Below, piece by piece: positions 43,049 through 53,400 of a stretch of DNA of 64,000 bases. A program made the translations under genes and the position numbers. Numbering within the stretch: position 1 is the stretch's first letter; every line of letters starts with the position of its first letter. The notes beneath the pieces are model-generated. The model worked only from the letters and a program-made list of their open reading frames with translations. It searched no databases and was not told the DNA's origin. Source of the stretch: Lachnospiraceae bacterium. GTDB lineage: Bacteria; Bacillota; Clostridia; Lachnospirales; Lachnospiraceae. Where the stretch lies: assembly GCA_900766815.1 (NCBI GenBank), contig CAAFWV010000057.1, positions 1-64,000 of the forward strand, in the 5' to 3' direction.

Positions 43049-45440
43049 GATTATTTTCCCAGAAGGCTCTGATGCTTTCAGTGACTGTACCTAATGACAC
43101 AGACTCTATTTTGTCCCACTCCCTTGGACACAACGCCCTGTTATCCCTGTATCCGAATCTGTAATCAAGAAGCACCACAATCCCAACATCCTCATGGGTC
43201 CTTATCACTCTTCCGGCCGCCTGAAGCACCTTATTAAATCCGGGATAGACATATGCATAGTTATAGCCGTTAGCCTCCCTGTTCTCATCAAAATATTCCT
43301 TAATAAGATCATTCTCATCGCACTTCTTAGGTAGTCCCGTACCCACAATAATCGCACCAATCAGGCTGTCATTCTTAAGGTCGATTCCCTCCGCAAACAC
43401 CCCACCAAGCACGCAGAAGCCGACCAACGAACTCTCCTCATAGCTTCCTTCCGTATACTCAAGCAGGAATTCCTTCCTCTCATCCTCATTCATCCTGTCG
43501 TGCTGGACAATACATTTTATGCCTTCATCCGAACCAAACGAGTCAACATATTCCTTATATACCTCATTAAGAAACTGATAAGATGGGAAAAACGCGAGGT
43601 ACTTACCCTTTCTGACGCTGACAATATTATGAATATAGGCCGCTATTTTATTATAATTATCCTTGTTTCTCTCTGTGTATTTGCTGGTAACATCCCTCGC
43701 AATATACACGCCTCTCCTGCTACTGTCAAAGGTTGAGGGAGCATATACCTCATAGTCGCCCTCTTTTGCTCCAAGCAGGCTCTTATAATACCGAATCGGA
43801 AGAAGAGTTGCCGAAAACAGGATTGTACTTACGCCCCTCTCCATACATCTCATAAGCAGTGTGGACGGGTCTACGCAGAACAGCCGTAATTCAAAATTAC
43901 CATTCTCCTCATTTATAAAAGAATAGGTGATATATTTACTGTCCATAAGCTGATAAATCAACTGAAAATGCGATATTTTGAAGAAGAAATCCAGGACTGC
44001 ATCCCTTACCGGTGACGAATCATGATTCTCCAGATATGAGCTCATTGACTGATACAGTCTGTCAAGCCGGAATACCAATTCCTCTATTTCATCCCATTTC
44101 CTGGTACGCCCGGTTTCACGCTTCATGATTAATAACTCATGGTTGCATTTCTCCAGGCGCTTAGCCATAGTCTCATCATACAGCTTTACCGTCCTCTTAA
44201 GCTCAAGGAAGTCCTCTTTGGCAAGAGACGCACTGTACATATTCCTGCCTCTGTCAACGAGATTATGAGCCTCATCAACAAGGAATATATATTTCTCTTT
44301 ACTGCCCTCGGCGAAGAATCTCTTAAGATATACATGCGGATCAAACAAATAATTATAATCGCATATGATTCCATCAGAGAACAAACTGATATCCAGGCTG
44401 AATTCAAAGGGACAGACCATATATTTTTCGGAGTACTCAAGTATGGTCTCCTTATTATAGGTGACTTCTTTGTTAAGAATATCATACAATGCGTTATTTA
44501 TTCTGTCGAAGTGTCCCCTGGCATAAGGACAGACATCCGGATTACAGCTTCTCTCCTCCAGCATACATATCTTATCCTTAGCGGTTATAGTAACAGTTTT
44601 GAATTCTAAGCCCTCACCCTTTAGAAGCTTATAGGCATTCTCTGCAACCGTCGCGGTAATATTCTTGGCAGTAAGGTAAAACATCCTGTCTGCCTTACCT
44701 TCACCAATCGCCTTCACCGTAGGAAAAACAGTCGCTATTGTTTTGCCCACACCTGTCGGAGCCTCTAAATACAGCTTTCTTCCATGAACAATGGTATTAT
44801 ATACATGAGTAACAAGCTCCTTCTGACCTTCTCTGTAATTATATGGAAATTTAACTTTCTTTATTGACGCAATGCTTTTCTCCTTCCATTGCCTCTCCAT
44901 TTCCACCCATTTGTCATATTTCTCCATAAGAGAATAAAACCATTCCCTTATCTCTTCATAACTATATGATGATTCAAAATGTTTTATCGATTCATCGTCA
45001 AGATTAGCATAGGTCATTCGGATATCTATGTCATTGAGTCCACAGCTGTCAGCATATATAAATGCATAGCACTTAGCCTGAGACAGGTGAATACTTACCG
45101 GCTCCTTCATGCCCGTAAGCTTTCTGTAGGTTCCCTTAATTTCATCAATAACAGGTGTTGTATTGTTGTTTCTATCTGACTTACCGGCAAAGAGCTCCTC
45201 ATCTATAATACCGTCAGCCCTGCCTTCAACGGTGATTGTGTAACCGTTTGGGCTAACATAGGCATAAGACAGCATAACCTCGGCATTGTAATCACTGCCC
45301 ATGCTCTTCTGGATCTTACGATGAAGCCTGCTCCCCTCCTGCATTGCATTATCACTGCCATGAACTATTCTATTATCAATATTACCCTCCCTCAGGATAA
45401 ACTCCACAAGGGTACGAACCGATATCCTAACTTCTTCCAT
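43035..45440 (-). CDS. DinG/Rad3-like DNA helicase with N-terminal nuclease domain
   Basis: 801-residue superfamily 2 helicase. The N-terminus carries a RecB/PD-(D/E)XK-type nuclease segment (RISVRTLVEFILREGNIDNR, EGSRLHRKIQ, IDEIKGTYR). Then come Walker A APTGVGKTIA, the iron-sulfur Cys set (CMLEERSCNPDVCPYA plus CPFEFSLDI), DEAH as VDEAHNLVDRG, and the C-terminal helicase motif QAAGRVIRTHEDVGIVVLLD. It should unwind damaged or replicating DNA. No ribosome site precedes the ATG, and a terminator ends about 24 nt before it. Confidence 0.85.
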   Translation of the reverse strand: MEEVRISVRTLVEFILREGNIDNRIVHGSDNAMQEGSRLHRKIQKSMGSDYNAEVMLSYAYVSPNGYTITVEGRADGIIDEELFAGKSDRNNNTTPVIDEIKGTYRKLTGMKEPVSIHLSQAKCYAFIYADSCGLNDIDIRMTYANLDDESIKHFESSYSYEEIREWFYSLMEKYDKWVEMERQWKEKSIASIKKVKFPYNYREGQKELVTHVYNTIVHGRKLYLEAPTGVGKTIATVFPTVKAIGEGKADRMFYLTAKNITATVAENAYKLLKGEGLEFKTVTITAKDKICMLEERSCNPDVCPYARGHFDRINNALYDILNKEVTYNKETILEYSEKYMVCPFEFSLDISLFSDGIICDYNYLFDPHVYLKRFFAEGSKEKYIFLVDEAHNLVDRGRNMYSASLAKEDFLELKRTVKLYDETMAKRLEKCNHELLIMKRETGRTRKWDEIEELVFRLDRLYQSMSSYLENHDSSPVRDAVLDFFFKISHFQLIYQLMDSKYITYSFINEENGNFELRLFCVDPSTLLMRCMERGVSTILFSATLLPIRYYKSLLGAKEGDYEVYAPSTFDSSRRGVYIARDVTSKYTERNKDNYNKIAAYIHNIVSVRKGKYLAFFPSYQFLNEVYKEYVDSFGSDEGIKCIVQHDRMNEDERKEFLLEYTEGSYEESSLVGFCVLGGVFAEGIDLKNDSLIGAIIVGTGLPKKCDENDLIKEYFDENREANGYNYAYVYPGFNKVLQAAGRVIRTHEDVGIVVLLDYRFGYRDNRALCPREWDKIESVSLGTVTESIRAFWENNLDRR

Positions 45441-45463
45441 ACAGTTAATGTATCATATTTTGA

Positions 45464-45498
45464 GTAAAATAAAACCCCTGATACAGGGTACCAGGGGT
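45464..45498 (-). terminator. Terminator of the HPr-like gene
   Basis: ACCCCTG (45474-45480) / CAGGGGT (45492-45498) stem followed on the minus strand by TTTTATTTTA. It lies about 24 nt before the dinG start. Confidence 0.85.
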
Positions 45499-45512
45499 AA
45501 TGAGGCTTATTC

Positions 45513-45740
45513 TCAACACGCTACTGCATATTTCTTAAGATATTTCTCAAATTCCGGATCATATCCGTTAATCCTTACCGTTAATGCCTTTGTAAAATCC
45601 AATCCAAAAACTCCAAGGATTGACTTGGCATCAACCACGAAACTGTTGTAGAAAATATCTATGTCATATGGGCTCTTACTAGCGTGTGATACAAAATCCT
45701 TTACCTCATCATGTCGAAGCATAATCTTATGTTGCATCAT
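45513..45740 (-). CDS. HPr/Crh-like protein lacking the active His
   Basis: 75-residue HPr-fold protein. It keeps the Ser46 segment (VDAKSILGVFGL, compare the AKSIMG motif of HPr and Crh). The phosphorelay segment GLHARPA is replaced by LRHDEVKDFV, in which Arg aligns with His15 and the Arg-Pro of the motif is gone. It therefore cannot work as a normal PTS phosphocarrier. Crh of Bacillus has the same logic (no His15, Ser46 kept) and serves as a co-repressor partner of CcpA. Whether this protein does so is inference. The ribosome site AAGGAGG lies 6 nt before the first ATG. Confidence 0.78.
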   Translation of the reverse strand: MMQHKIMLRHDEVKDFVSHASKSPYDIDIFYNSFVVDAKSILGVFGLDFTKALTVRINGYDPEFEKYLKKYAVAC

Positions 45741-45786
45741 AATATACCTCCTTCTCGACGTGAAAAGCTTTTTAACTACTTCGTGT

Positions 45787-45815
45787 CATTATAGGTTCTC
45801 TTAAGTTAGCCGTAA
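45787..45815 (-). promoter_or_regulatory. SigA-type promoter of the HPr-like gene
   Basis: Minus strand: TTTACG (45810-45815), 17-bp spacer, TATAAT (45787-45792), about 47 nt before the start. Confidence 0.6.
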
Positions 45816-45929
45816 ACAGACATTTATACAAAATTACCAATTTGTAATGACGTATATTATATAATATGCACAAAACCAAGCGTTATTTTCTTTATTATAA
45901 TGTTTTTTCTCAAATACAATATATTGTGG

Positions 45930-45958
45930 TTGACAACTCTCATCCAATGAATTATAAC
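45930..45958 (+). promoter_or_regulatory. SigA-type promoter of thiT
   Basis: TTGACA (45930-45935), 17-bp spacer, TATAAC (45953-45958), about 20 nt before the riboswitch. Confidence 0.75.
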
Positions 45959-45977
45959 AAAATAGAAGAAAATAATG

Positions 45978-46056
45978 TTGCTAGGGGAGCATTAGCTGAG
46001 ACGATTTATCGGACCCTCATAACTTGATCCGGGTAACACCGGCGTAAGGAAGCATA
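45978..46056 (+). ncRNA. TPP (thiamine pyrophosphate) riboswitch
   Basis: Thi-box core is clear: GGGGAGC, GCTGAGA, ACCCTCATAACTTGATC, then CGGGTAACACCGGCGTAAGGAA. The P1 stem pairs the ends (TGCT/AGCA). It lies upstream of thiT. No obvious terminator follows, but a CTCC at about 46082 could pair with the ribosome site AAGGAGG, so translational control is more likely. Confidence 0.93.
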
Positions 46057-46116
46057 TTACAGATACTCTCTGTATATCTAATCTCCCGGCATGCACTATG
46101 TTAAGGAGGTTTTTTT

Positions 46117-46815
46117 ATGTCTTTATTTTCTGAATTTGTCAATGACTGGGATGAATTAACCTACGTCCCAACTACACTCGGTAAGGTTGTTCTTGCGCTT
46201 ATTATCGTTGCACTTATTGCAGTCGCACTTGTTTTTGCAAGAAAGAATGCCGTTAAGGACTCTTCCGATAAGAATCCTACAATGAAGCTCACAATTAAGC
46301 AGCTGGCATTCTGCGCCATGTGCTTAGCACTTGCTACCGTATTGTCCGAGATTAAGATTTTCGATATGCCTACCGGCGGTTCCATTACTCTTCTTTCAAT
46401 GTTTGTAATAGCACTTCCGGGCATTCTCTTCGGACTCGTTCCCGGAATTGTAACTGCTGTTGCCTATGGTATTCTTCAGCTAATTATAGATCCATATGTA
46501 CTTTATCCAATGCAGTTAGTAGTAGATTACATCTTAGCCTTCGGTGCACTTGGTCTTTCAGGCCTTTTCTATGGTAAAAAGGGCGCAGTAATTAAGGGAT
46601 ATATAGCCGCTGTTATCGGAAGATATATATTCTCAGTTATTTCAGGCTGGATTTTCTTTGGAGCCTATGCATGGGAAGGTTGGAATCCTCTTCCATATTC
46701 ATTGGCTTACAATGCAGCATATATCTTTGCAGAGGCCGCGCTTACAGTTATTATCTTAGCTATTCCGCCTGTTAATAAGGCTGTTTGGCAGGTAATTAAG
46801 CTTGCCAACGAATAA
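46117..46815 (+). CDS. thiT: ECF-type thiamine transporter S component ThiT
   Basis: 232-residue membrane protein that binds thiamine and works with the shared ECF EcfAA'T module, which is not in this window. The family core is LAFCAMCLALATVLSEIKIFDMPTGG, SMFVIALPGILFG and the thiamine-pocket GWNPLPYSLAYNAAYIFAEAALT. It has an extra N-terminal membrane segment (about 22-41) relative to the usual ~190-residue form. The ribosome site AAGGAGG lies 7 nt before the ATG. It is regulated by the TPP riboswitch and ended by a bidirectional terminator. Confidence 0.93.
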   Translation: MSLFSEFVNDWDELTYVPTTLGKVVLALIIVALIAVALVFARKNAVKDSSDKNPTMKLTIKQLAFCAMCLALATVLSEIKIFDMPTGGSITLLSMFVIALPGILFGLVPGIVTAVAYGILQLIIDPYVLYPMQLVVDYILAFGALGLSGLFYGKKGAVIKGYIAAVIGRYIFSVISGWIFFGAYAWEGWNPLPYSLAYNAAYIFAEAALTVIILAIPPVNKAVWQVIKLANE

Positions 46816-46844
46816 TACCAAACAAGTATATCAGTATGTAACTC

Positions 46845-46873
46845 AAAAGAGCACCGTGATTCGGTGCTCTTTT
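46845..46873. terminator. Bidirectional terminator between thiT and addA
   Basis: 12-bp perfect stem AAAAGAGCACCG/CGGTGCTCTTTT (46845-46856, 46862-46873), with A's on one side and T's on the other, between two convergent genes. Confidence 0.92.
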
Positions 46874-46880
46874 ACTGCAT

Positions 46881-49800
46881 TTATAGCTTTAGAAGTTCAT
46901 CAAATTTGAATGAATAGATCAGCTTCTCACCCACCGGTATATTGATTATGCGTTGCAGGCTTTCCTCATAATAATCAAGCTGCGTATGGTATCTTGACGA
47001 CAAATCCTCTATCTTAGCGACATTGTCCGTCTTATAGTCCAGAAGGACAATCTTCCCGTCTTCTATGAAAAATAGGTCAATAATTCCCTGTATAAGTACA
47101 TTCTCCTCATCAGGAAAGCTATCATTAAGACGTTTTGCAGCAATTCCAAGCACAAAGGGCTGCTCCCTGTACAGCTTGTTATCATATGCGGCCCGTCTTA
47201 TTCGCCTGCCTATATTACTGTTAATAAAGCTTAGAATCTTATTTTTATCAATAAGCGAATATTCATCAAAGTTTAGTCTGCCCTCGAGAATACACTGACT
47301 CATTTGGTCATCCAGCCACTGCTCATCAACGCAGATATTATCACCTGTTATCTTACAATAATCTATAAGCTCCATTATCCTATGATAGGCACTTCCAACC
47401 TCAGCTCCTCTGCCATCATCAAACTCAGGTATCAGCTTACCGGTCTGCATTTCCTCTTTTTCAACCTCAGGCAGATGCATTGCTGCCATCTTCAATTCGG
47501 ATACGGAGGTCTTGGTGATCAATCCTTCAAGTTCACTATGGGGATATGTAAAGTTAATATTATTAACAATAAGAGAATCCTTTTTTTCGGTATTAATCAG
47601 TCTTCTCAGTTCATTCTCAGTATTTTCCAGCCTGAGAATATCATTCACATCTTCACCCATAATATCAATAAGCTTAATTCTCCTAAGCTCTATACTGCTC
47701 TTCCAGTCATCATCGAACCGACATGACAGCAAGATATCCATAAATGAAGAATATCCCTTCTTAACGGCATAGTTAATAGGGCCTGCAGAGCTTGAATTAC
47801 TAAACCTTTTCTCATCTGACACTGACGTCATTATGAGTTTTTCCTTTGCCCTTGTCATAGCGACATACAAAAGTCTCATTTCTTCTGAAATGGTATCAAT
47901 ATTCAGTCTTCCTGATATAAATTTCTTTCTGAAGTCATCATACCTGGCACGTGTGTCACAATTTAAATAATTCATTCCAAGACCATATTTGTTATGGAAT
48001 ACAATCTCAGCCTTTGAATCTGTCATATTGAAATTGTGTGCCAGATTAGAAAGAATACATACAGGGAATTCCAGCCCCTTGCTGCCATGCATGGTCATGA
48101 TTCTGACTACATCTGCATTCTCATCCAGCGTTACTGCTTCTCCCTCATCAGTGTTATATTTTCTTATCTTCTCAATCATCCTGATGAAGTTGAACAGTCC
48201 TCTGAAGCCATCCTCTTCAAACCTCGATGCTTTACCCATAAGTGCCCTTATATTAGCACATCTCTGCTCTCCCATGGGAAGAGCGCCCATATAATTCATA
48301 TAATCCGAATCATATATTATTTCTCTAAGAAGTTCATGAACCGGAGTATACAGGGATTTCCTGTTATAATCATCCCTTTTGGACAGGAAGTGCTTACTTT
48401 TGTCCCTGACCCTTACAAGTTCTTCAGCATTTAGACTTGTGTGGTCAATCAGAAGGGATTCCATATCACATGTTACGAGTTCTCGCATCGCCTGATACAG
48501 TGTGGTCTTAAAGCAGCCCCTGAGTATTGCTATATCCTCATCACTCATATCTCCAAATAAAGACCTCAGGCTTCCAAACATTGCAATATCATCATTCGGA
48601 TTGTTGATCACTCTGAGATAATTAATAAGTGTTGTTATTTCTTTTGTATCAAAATATCCTGTCTTAGATGTAATAAAGCTCGGAATCCCCTGTTTATCCA
48701 GACAGCTCTTCAGCTTTGGATTAAGTGCACTGTTCCTAAGAAGCACAACAATATCTCTGTAACTAATATCTCTTTCCTGCTTTTTCTCACTGTCATATAC
48801 TCTGAAGCTGCCCATTAACTCCTTTATCGTAGAAGCTATCAGCATACATTCCGCTTCGGACTTATCAATTCCTTCTGCCTCGCAGTCCTCAATGGTCAGA
48901 TATCTGAATTCGGTTTTATGATCGACATCATTATCAGGATAATACTTAGCCCCAAAGTTAAGTCTTTGAGCATCATCATAAACTACATTCCCGAATTCCT
49001 CATCCATCACTCTCTCAAATACAGCATTTACACTGTCAATAACCTCAAGCCTGCTTCTGTAATTGGTGGATAAATCTATTCGTCTTTTCTTAGCAGTATT
49101 ATCAACAGAATATTCACAATATTTTTCCATAAACAGCTCCGGATTGGCGTTTCTGAATCTGTATATACTCTGTTTGATATCTCCGACCATGAATCGGTCA
49201 AACTTAAGCTCCTCTTCGCCGGATATTGCTCCGATAAGAGCCTCCTGGATATAATTGGAATCCTGGTACTCATCAACCATTATTTCCTTATATACTTCCC
49301 TGTATTCTCTTGCAATAGAACTGGGAACATACCTATCGCCTTCTTTATTCAGAAGAATTTGAAGAGACAAATGCTCCATATCCGAGAAGGTGATAAGTCC
49401 ACGTCTTCTCTTCTCTTCATCAAGATTACGGACGAATCTCTCCGTTATGGAAATAAGGCAATTGATACACCTGTTATTTATTTTGGAGTGAGCAATTTCT
49501 GTCTCTGCATCAAAATCTATTCCCGACAGAGAATCATTAATTAGTTTTTTATACGAATCCCGCATCTTCTTTATTTCATCAACAGCATCCTTGTCGTCAG
49601 CCTTTGTTCCGGATGCCCTTGCAAAGGTAAGCTCGCGCAGAGCCTTTATCCTTTCATACGCCGAATCTGCAGCTGCACACGCCTTCATCGACTCTATGTC
49701 TTTGCTTATGGCACCGGCATAGCCGGTAATTTCGTGATCGAGGGCATATTCCTCACCCTTGCCTGCAATTGATATGGCCGAATCAAGCATCTTCATACAG

Positions 49801-50456
49801 TCACTAACAGCTTCTGTATACAGTGGATTACTCTCAAACTCTTCCACGCCAGACACCTGATAATCCTTACGCCTGTCTTCAAGATAATCCATTACAAATG
49901 GGGAATTCTCCGCATTCTCGTAAAGGTCAGTTATAACGGACTTTAACAGGTCCAGATTAGCTTTCCTTGTAAATCTTCTTACCGTCTCGTCAAGATAATC
50001 TATATCCTTATTTGAAAAGACCTCTTCAAGGGTTCTGTCAAGAACCTCCTCCTTAAGCAGCACAATTTCATTATCAAGTGCAGGTCTGAAACCCGGTTCA
50101 AGTCCTATCTCAGTAAAATTGTTTTTTAGAATACTAAGTGCAAAGCTGTCAATAGTTGATATCTGTGCATTATATATTAATAGCGACTGTTTTTTTAGAT
50201 GTTCATTATCGGGTTGCCTTGCTATTTCTTCCCTAATTGCATTGGCTATCCTGTCCCTCATCTCTCCTGCCGCAGCAATAGTAAAGGTAAGAACCAGGAT
50301 TTCATCAATGTTAACCGGATTGACGGAATCCATGATTCGACCAAGGATTCGGTGTACAAGTACGGTAGTTTTACCGGAACCTGCTGCAGCCGATACCAAC
50401 AGATTGGCATCTCTTGATTCAATTACCTGTGTTTGTTTTTCATTAAATTCGGGCAT
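46881..50456 (-). CDS. addA: AddAB helicase-nuclease, subunit AddA
   Basis: 1191-residue UvrD-like helicase with a C-terminal nuclease. Walker A SAAAGSGKTTV near the N-terminus, DEYQDSNYIQEAL, GDIKQSIYRFRNANPELF and the C-terminal RecB-type nuclease motif VLLDYKTDN. It resects double-strand ends and loads RecA. It overlaps addB by 14 bp, so translation is coupled. 1191 residues is normal. Confidence 0.95.
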   Translation of the reverse strand: MPEFNEKQTQVIESRDANLLVSAAAGSGKTTVLVHRILGRIMDSVNPVNIDEILVLTFTIAAAGEMRDRIANAIREEIARQPDNEHLKKQSLLIYNAQISTIDSFALSILKNNFTEIGLEPGFRPALDNEIVLLKEEVLDRTLEEVFSNKDIDYLDETVRRFTRKANLDLLKSVITDLYENAENSPFVMDYLEDRRKDYQVSGVEEFESNPLYTEAVSDCMKMLDSAISIAGKGEEYALDHEITGYAGAISKDIESMKACAAADSAYERIKALRELTFARASGTKADDKDAVDEIKKMRDSYKKLINDSLSGIDFDAETEIAHSKINNRCINCLISITERFVRNLDEEKRRRGLITFSDMEHLSLQILLNKEGDRYVPSSIAREYREVYKEIMVDEYQDSNYIQEALIGAISGEEELKFDRFMVGDIKQSIYRFRNANPELFMEKYCEYSVDNTAKKRRIDLSTNYRSRLEVIDSVNAVFERVMDEEFGNVVYDDAQRLNFGAKYYPDNDVDHKTEFRYLTIEDCEAEGIDKSEAECMLIASTIKELMGSFRVYDSEKKQERDISYRDIVVLLRNSALNPKLKSCLDKQGIPSFITSKTGYFDTKEITTLINYLRVINNPNDDIAMFGSLRSLFGDMSDEDIAILRGCFKTTLYQAMRELVTCDMESLLIDHTSLNAEELVRVRDKSKHFLSKRDDYNRKSLYTPVHELLREIIYDSDYMNYMGALPMGEQRCANIRALMGKASRFEEDGFRGLFNFIRMIEKIRKYNTDEGEAVTLDENADVVRIMTMHGSKGLEFPVCILSNLAHNFNMTDSKAEIVFHNKYGLGMNYLNCDTRARYDDFRKKFISGRLNIDTISEEMRLLYVAMTRAKEKLIMTSVSDEKRFSNSSSAGPINYAVKKGYSSFMDILLSCRFDDDWKSSIELRRIKLIDIMGEDVNDILRLENTENELRRLINTEKKDSLIVNNINFTYPHSELEGLITKTSVSELKMAAMHLPEVEKEEMQTGKLIPEFDDGRGAEVGSAYHRIMELIDYCKITGDNICVDEQWLDDQMSQCILEGRLNFDEYSLIDKNKILSFINSNIGRRIRRAAYDNKLYREQPFVLGIAAKRLNDSFPDEENVLIQGIIDLFFIEDGKIVLLDYKTDNVAKIEDLSSRYHTQLDYYEESLQRIINIPVGEKLIYSFKFDELLKL

Positions 50457-53400
50457 CAGCCAGTTCCTCTCTTATCATGTACAGGATTTCTTCATCAGGT
50501 TTACTTGGAATCTCTTCTTTGACATAGCCCGGAATATTACTGTCGAATCCACATACCCCCTTATAGTCACAGTATTCGCAGGAATCTGAGCAATTGGAGG
50601 ATGATGTATAAATTTTTACCGGGTTAATATCAATTCGTCCTTTAATAATATCGTTAGTTATTGATAATATCTTTCCTTCCGCATATGAACAGAGCATGTC
50701 AAGGTCTCTCCTGTCTATCACCTGTGAGCTTGAATAAAATCCACCATCCTTTTTTCGCTTTACCCTGATTACATCCGAATCACTGTTCATGCTTGTATCG
50801 AGTTCACTTATTACGGAATCATCTGCATTAATAAGGCCCTTTCCCCTTAATTCCCTAAGTACCTGCCTCTGAACCTCTTCTTCACTCATCTCTCCGGATG
50901 CAGCCACAACAGGATCAGCCATATGATAATAAAGCATTGCGGCAGGCACTGTCTTTTCTCCCGGATTACCTTCTGCAACACTGTTAACAGCTTCAGACAA
51001 ATATACAACCAGCTGTAATTGCGTACCCTTGTAAAAATTCATAAGCGAAAAGTCTCTGTTTCCCGACTTGTAATCCACAACCTTTACCAGAATTCCATTA
51101 TCAGTCCTTGCAGTGTCCACCCTGTCAATTCTTCCGGTCAGATGAACCTCAGGCTTTTCTTCGGATGAGCTGTTGCCGTTAGTAAAATTTAAAATACGAT
51201 TAAACTTATACTCATATTTCATCGGTTCAAAGGCACTGTCCTTTAGCTGCTTCTGCAGTGTCATTACAGTCCTGAGCATAATTGATTGCATCTGTTTTGT
51301 AATATATTGATTTGTATTGTTTTCATAAAGAAGGGCATCAACATACTGTGCAGCCTGTGTTTCTAAAGCAACCGCAATAAGTTCTTTGGCAGTATCTTCA
51401 TCAAAGGTTCTCCAATTCAGTCCCCTTTCCTTAAGAAGCTTAATAAATATCTCCAGAACGCTGTGGTAGATGGAACCCATATCACTTGTTTTTAATCCGT
51501 ATTCCTCCTTACTCTGAAGATTGAGCATATATTTTAAGTAATAAGAATATGCGCACTTTGCATAGGTTTCAATTCTGCTGACCGAAGTATATATTTTCGC
51601 ACCGTTTAACAGCATGGCTATTCTCTGATCCAGCCTCTTAAGCGCATACTTAGAACATACTCTGTCTATAAGCTTATCAGCATATTCCTTATCATCGACC
51701 AATATAGTCGCGATTTCCGATATCATATGTTTTTCTTCATCCGACAGCCTGTTCTCGGCTCCTTTTCTTGCAAGAAGTCTTAATTTGGTACGGGCCTCTC
51801 TCTGAGTACTTATCATATTGGAATATCCGAACTTCTCTTCTGATGATGGAATGGATTTAAGGATTTTCCCTATTTCACCTATTACATATGAAGGCCGCAT
51901 AGCCTTAGAATCATTATCCATAGACGAATATGAAATATATATCTCATCGCTCGGCTTGGTCAGATTGGAATACAGATAGAATCTTCCAATGTACATCTTC
52001 TCTCTCGGAGATGGTGCAAGCTCCATGTCTGAGCCTGTCAGGAATTCTCTGTCTGCATCAGAGATAATGCCTCCGATTCCTCCGGACTTTGGCACCCATC
52101 CGTCATTCATTCCGATAAAGAACAGAACCTTAACCTGATTCAGTCTGGTTCTCTCCATATCTCCGACAATTACTCTGTCAACAGCCTTAGGGATTATACC
52201 AACCTCAAGCTCGCTAAAGCCCGAATCAAGAATTCTGTAATATTCCTCAAGAGAGATCTCCTCATCGCCTATTAGATTTTTAATCTGTTCAAAAATACCA
52301 AATGTTTTTTCATATATCTGTGAGTATTCCTTCTCTCTTTCATAATCCTCCTCATTTCCAAAACAGGCTGCCATCTCTTCAAGATGCTCTTTAGCATTAT
52401 TTCTTTCAAGATATCTCATAAGATAATCTGTAAAAGTTCCTGCATATGTTTCCTTATTCTTTGCAAACCCTCCCCCGATTAAGTCACTGTTGAAAGCAAG
52501 GATACGGCTTCTAAGCTCGTTCAAATATTCTAAGGCTTTAACACTCTCTTCCGGTTCCATGTCCCTGATAGCCTTATGTTTCTTAGAGAAGGCCTTATTA
52601 TAGGCATAAAAGCCCCTAATTCCGCACTGAAATATATAATCCTCGAATACGTTGCTTTCTTCACTGTTAAGCGGAGAAAATCCGCATCTTAAATATTGAA
52701 CAACAGATTCGTATGTAAAGTCCTTAATATACATATTCAATGTTGCCCTTATGAATTCTACGAAGGGATTTAATGCAATCTCTTTTGTTTTATCGATATA
52801 TACCGGAATTTCATACTCATCGAAAATCTCGGCAATGTCGCTTTCATATTCATTCAGATTGCCTGTGATAACCGCAATATCCCTGTATGTATACCTTTCA
52901 GTCAAATTACGTATGTTATGTGCGAGCAATCTGACCTCTGCTCTTATATTTTTGCATCTATCAATATAGACATGGTTAACCTCTCCCGAATACTCTTTGG
53001 TCTTATCAACAAAAAGACTTTCGGCGAGTGCCAAAAGCTCCGGCGAGGAATTAAATCTATACTGTTCTCTTAACTCTGTCCCGTCCTCAACTTCAATATT
53101 ATTATCGTCGCACATCCTTATGAGCTTATTCATTGTAGACCTTGTCAACATGAATCTGTCAGCGTCACAATTGACCGCTTTAGTCATATTAGCATCTTCC
53201 AGGCACAACGTAATAACAACCGTTTTGCAGCACTTGAGCAACGCAAGGATTACCTTATTCTGTATGGGGGTAAAACCGGTAAATCCATCAAGTATAACAA
53301 ACGAGTCCGACATTAGCTCAGATTTATATATCTCTCCTGCGAGAACGTCCATAAGTCCCTCAGTTGTTATATATTTACCGTCTATATACTCCAGGAAATA

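Larger units (their letters stand above)
45741..46116. other. 376-nt gap: HPr-like promoter, thiT promoter and TPP riboswitch
   Basis: Holds the minus-strand promoter at 45787-45815, AT-rich palindromes (for example ATATTATATAATAT around 45855), the thiT promoter (45930-45958) and the TPP riboswitch. No coding frame is believable. Confidence 0.7.
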
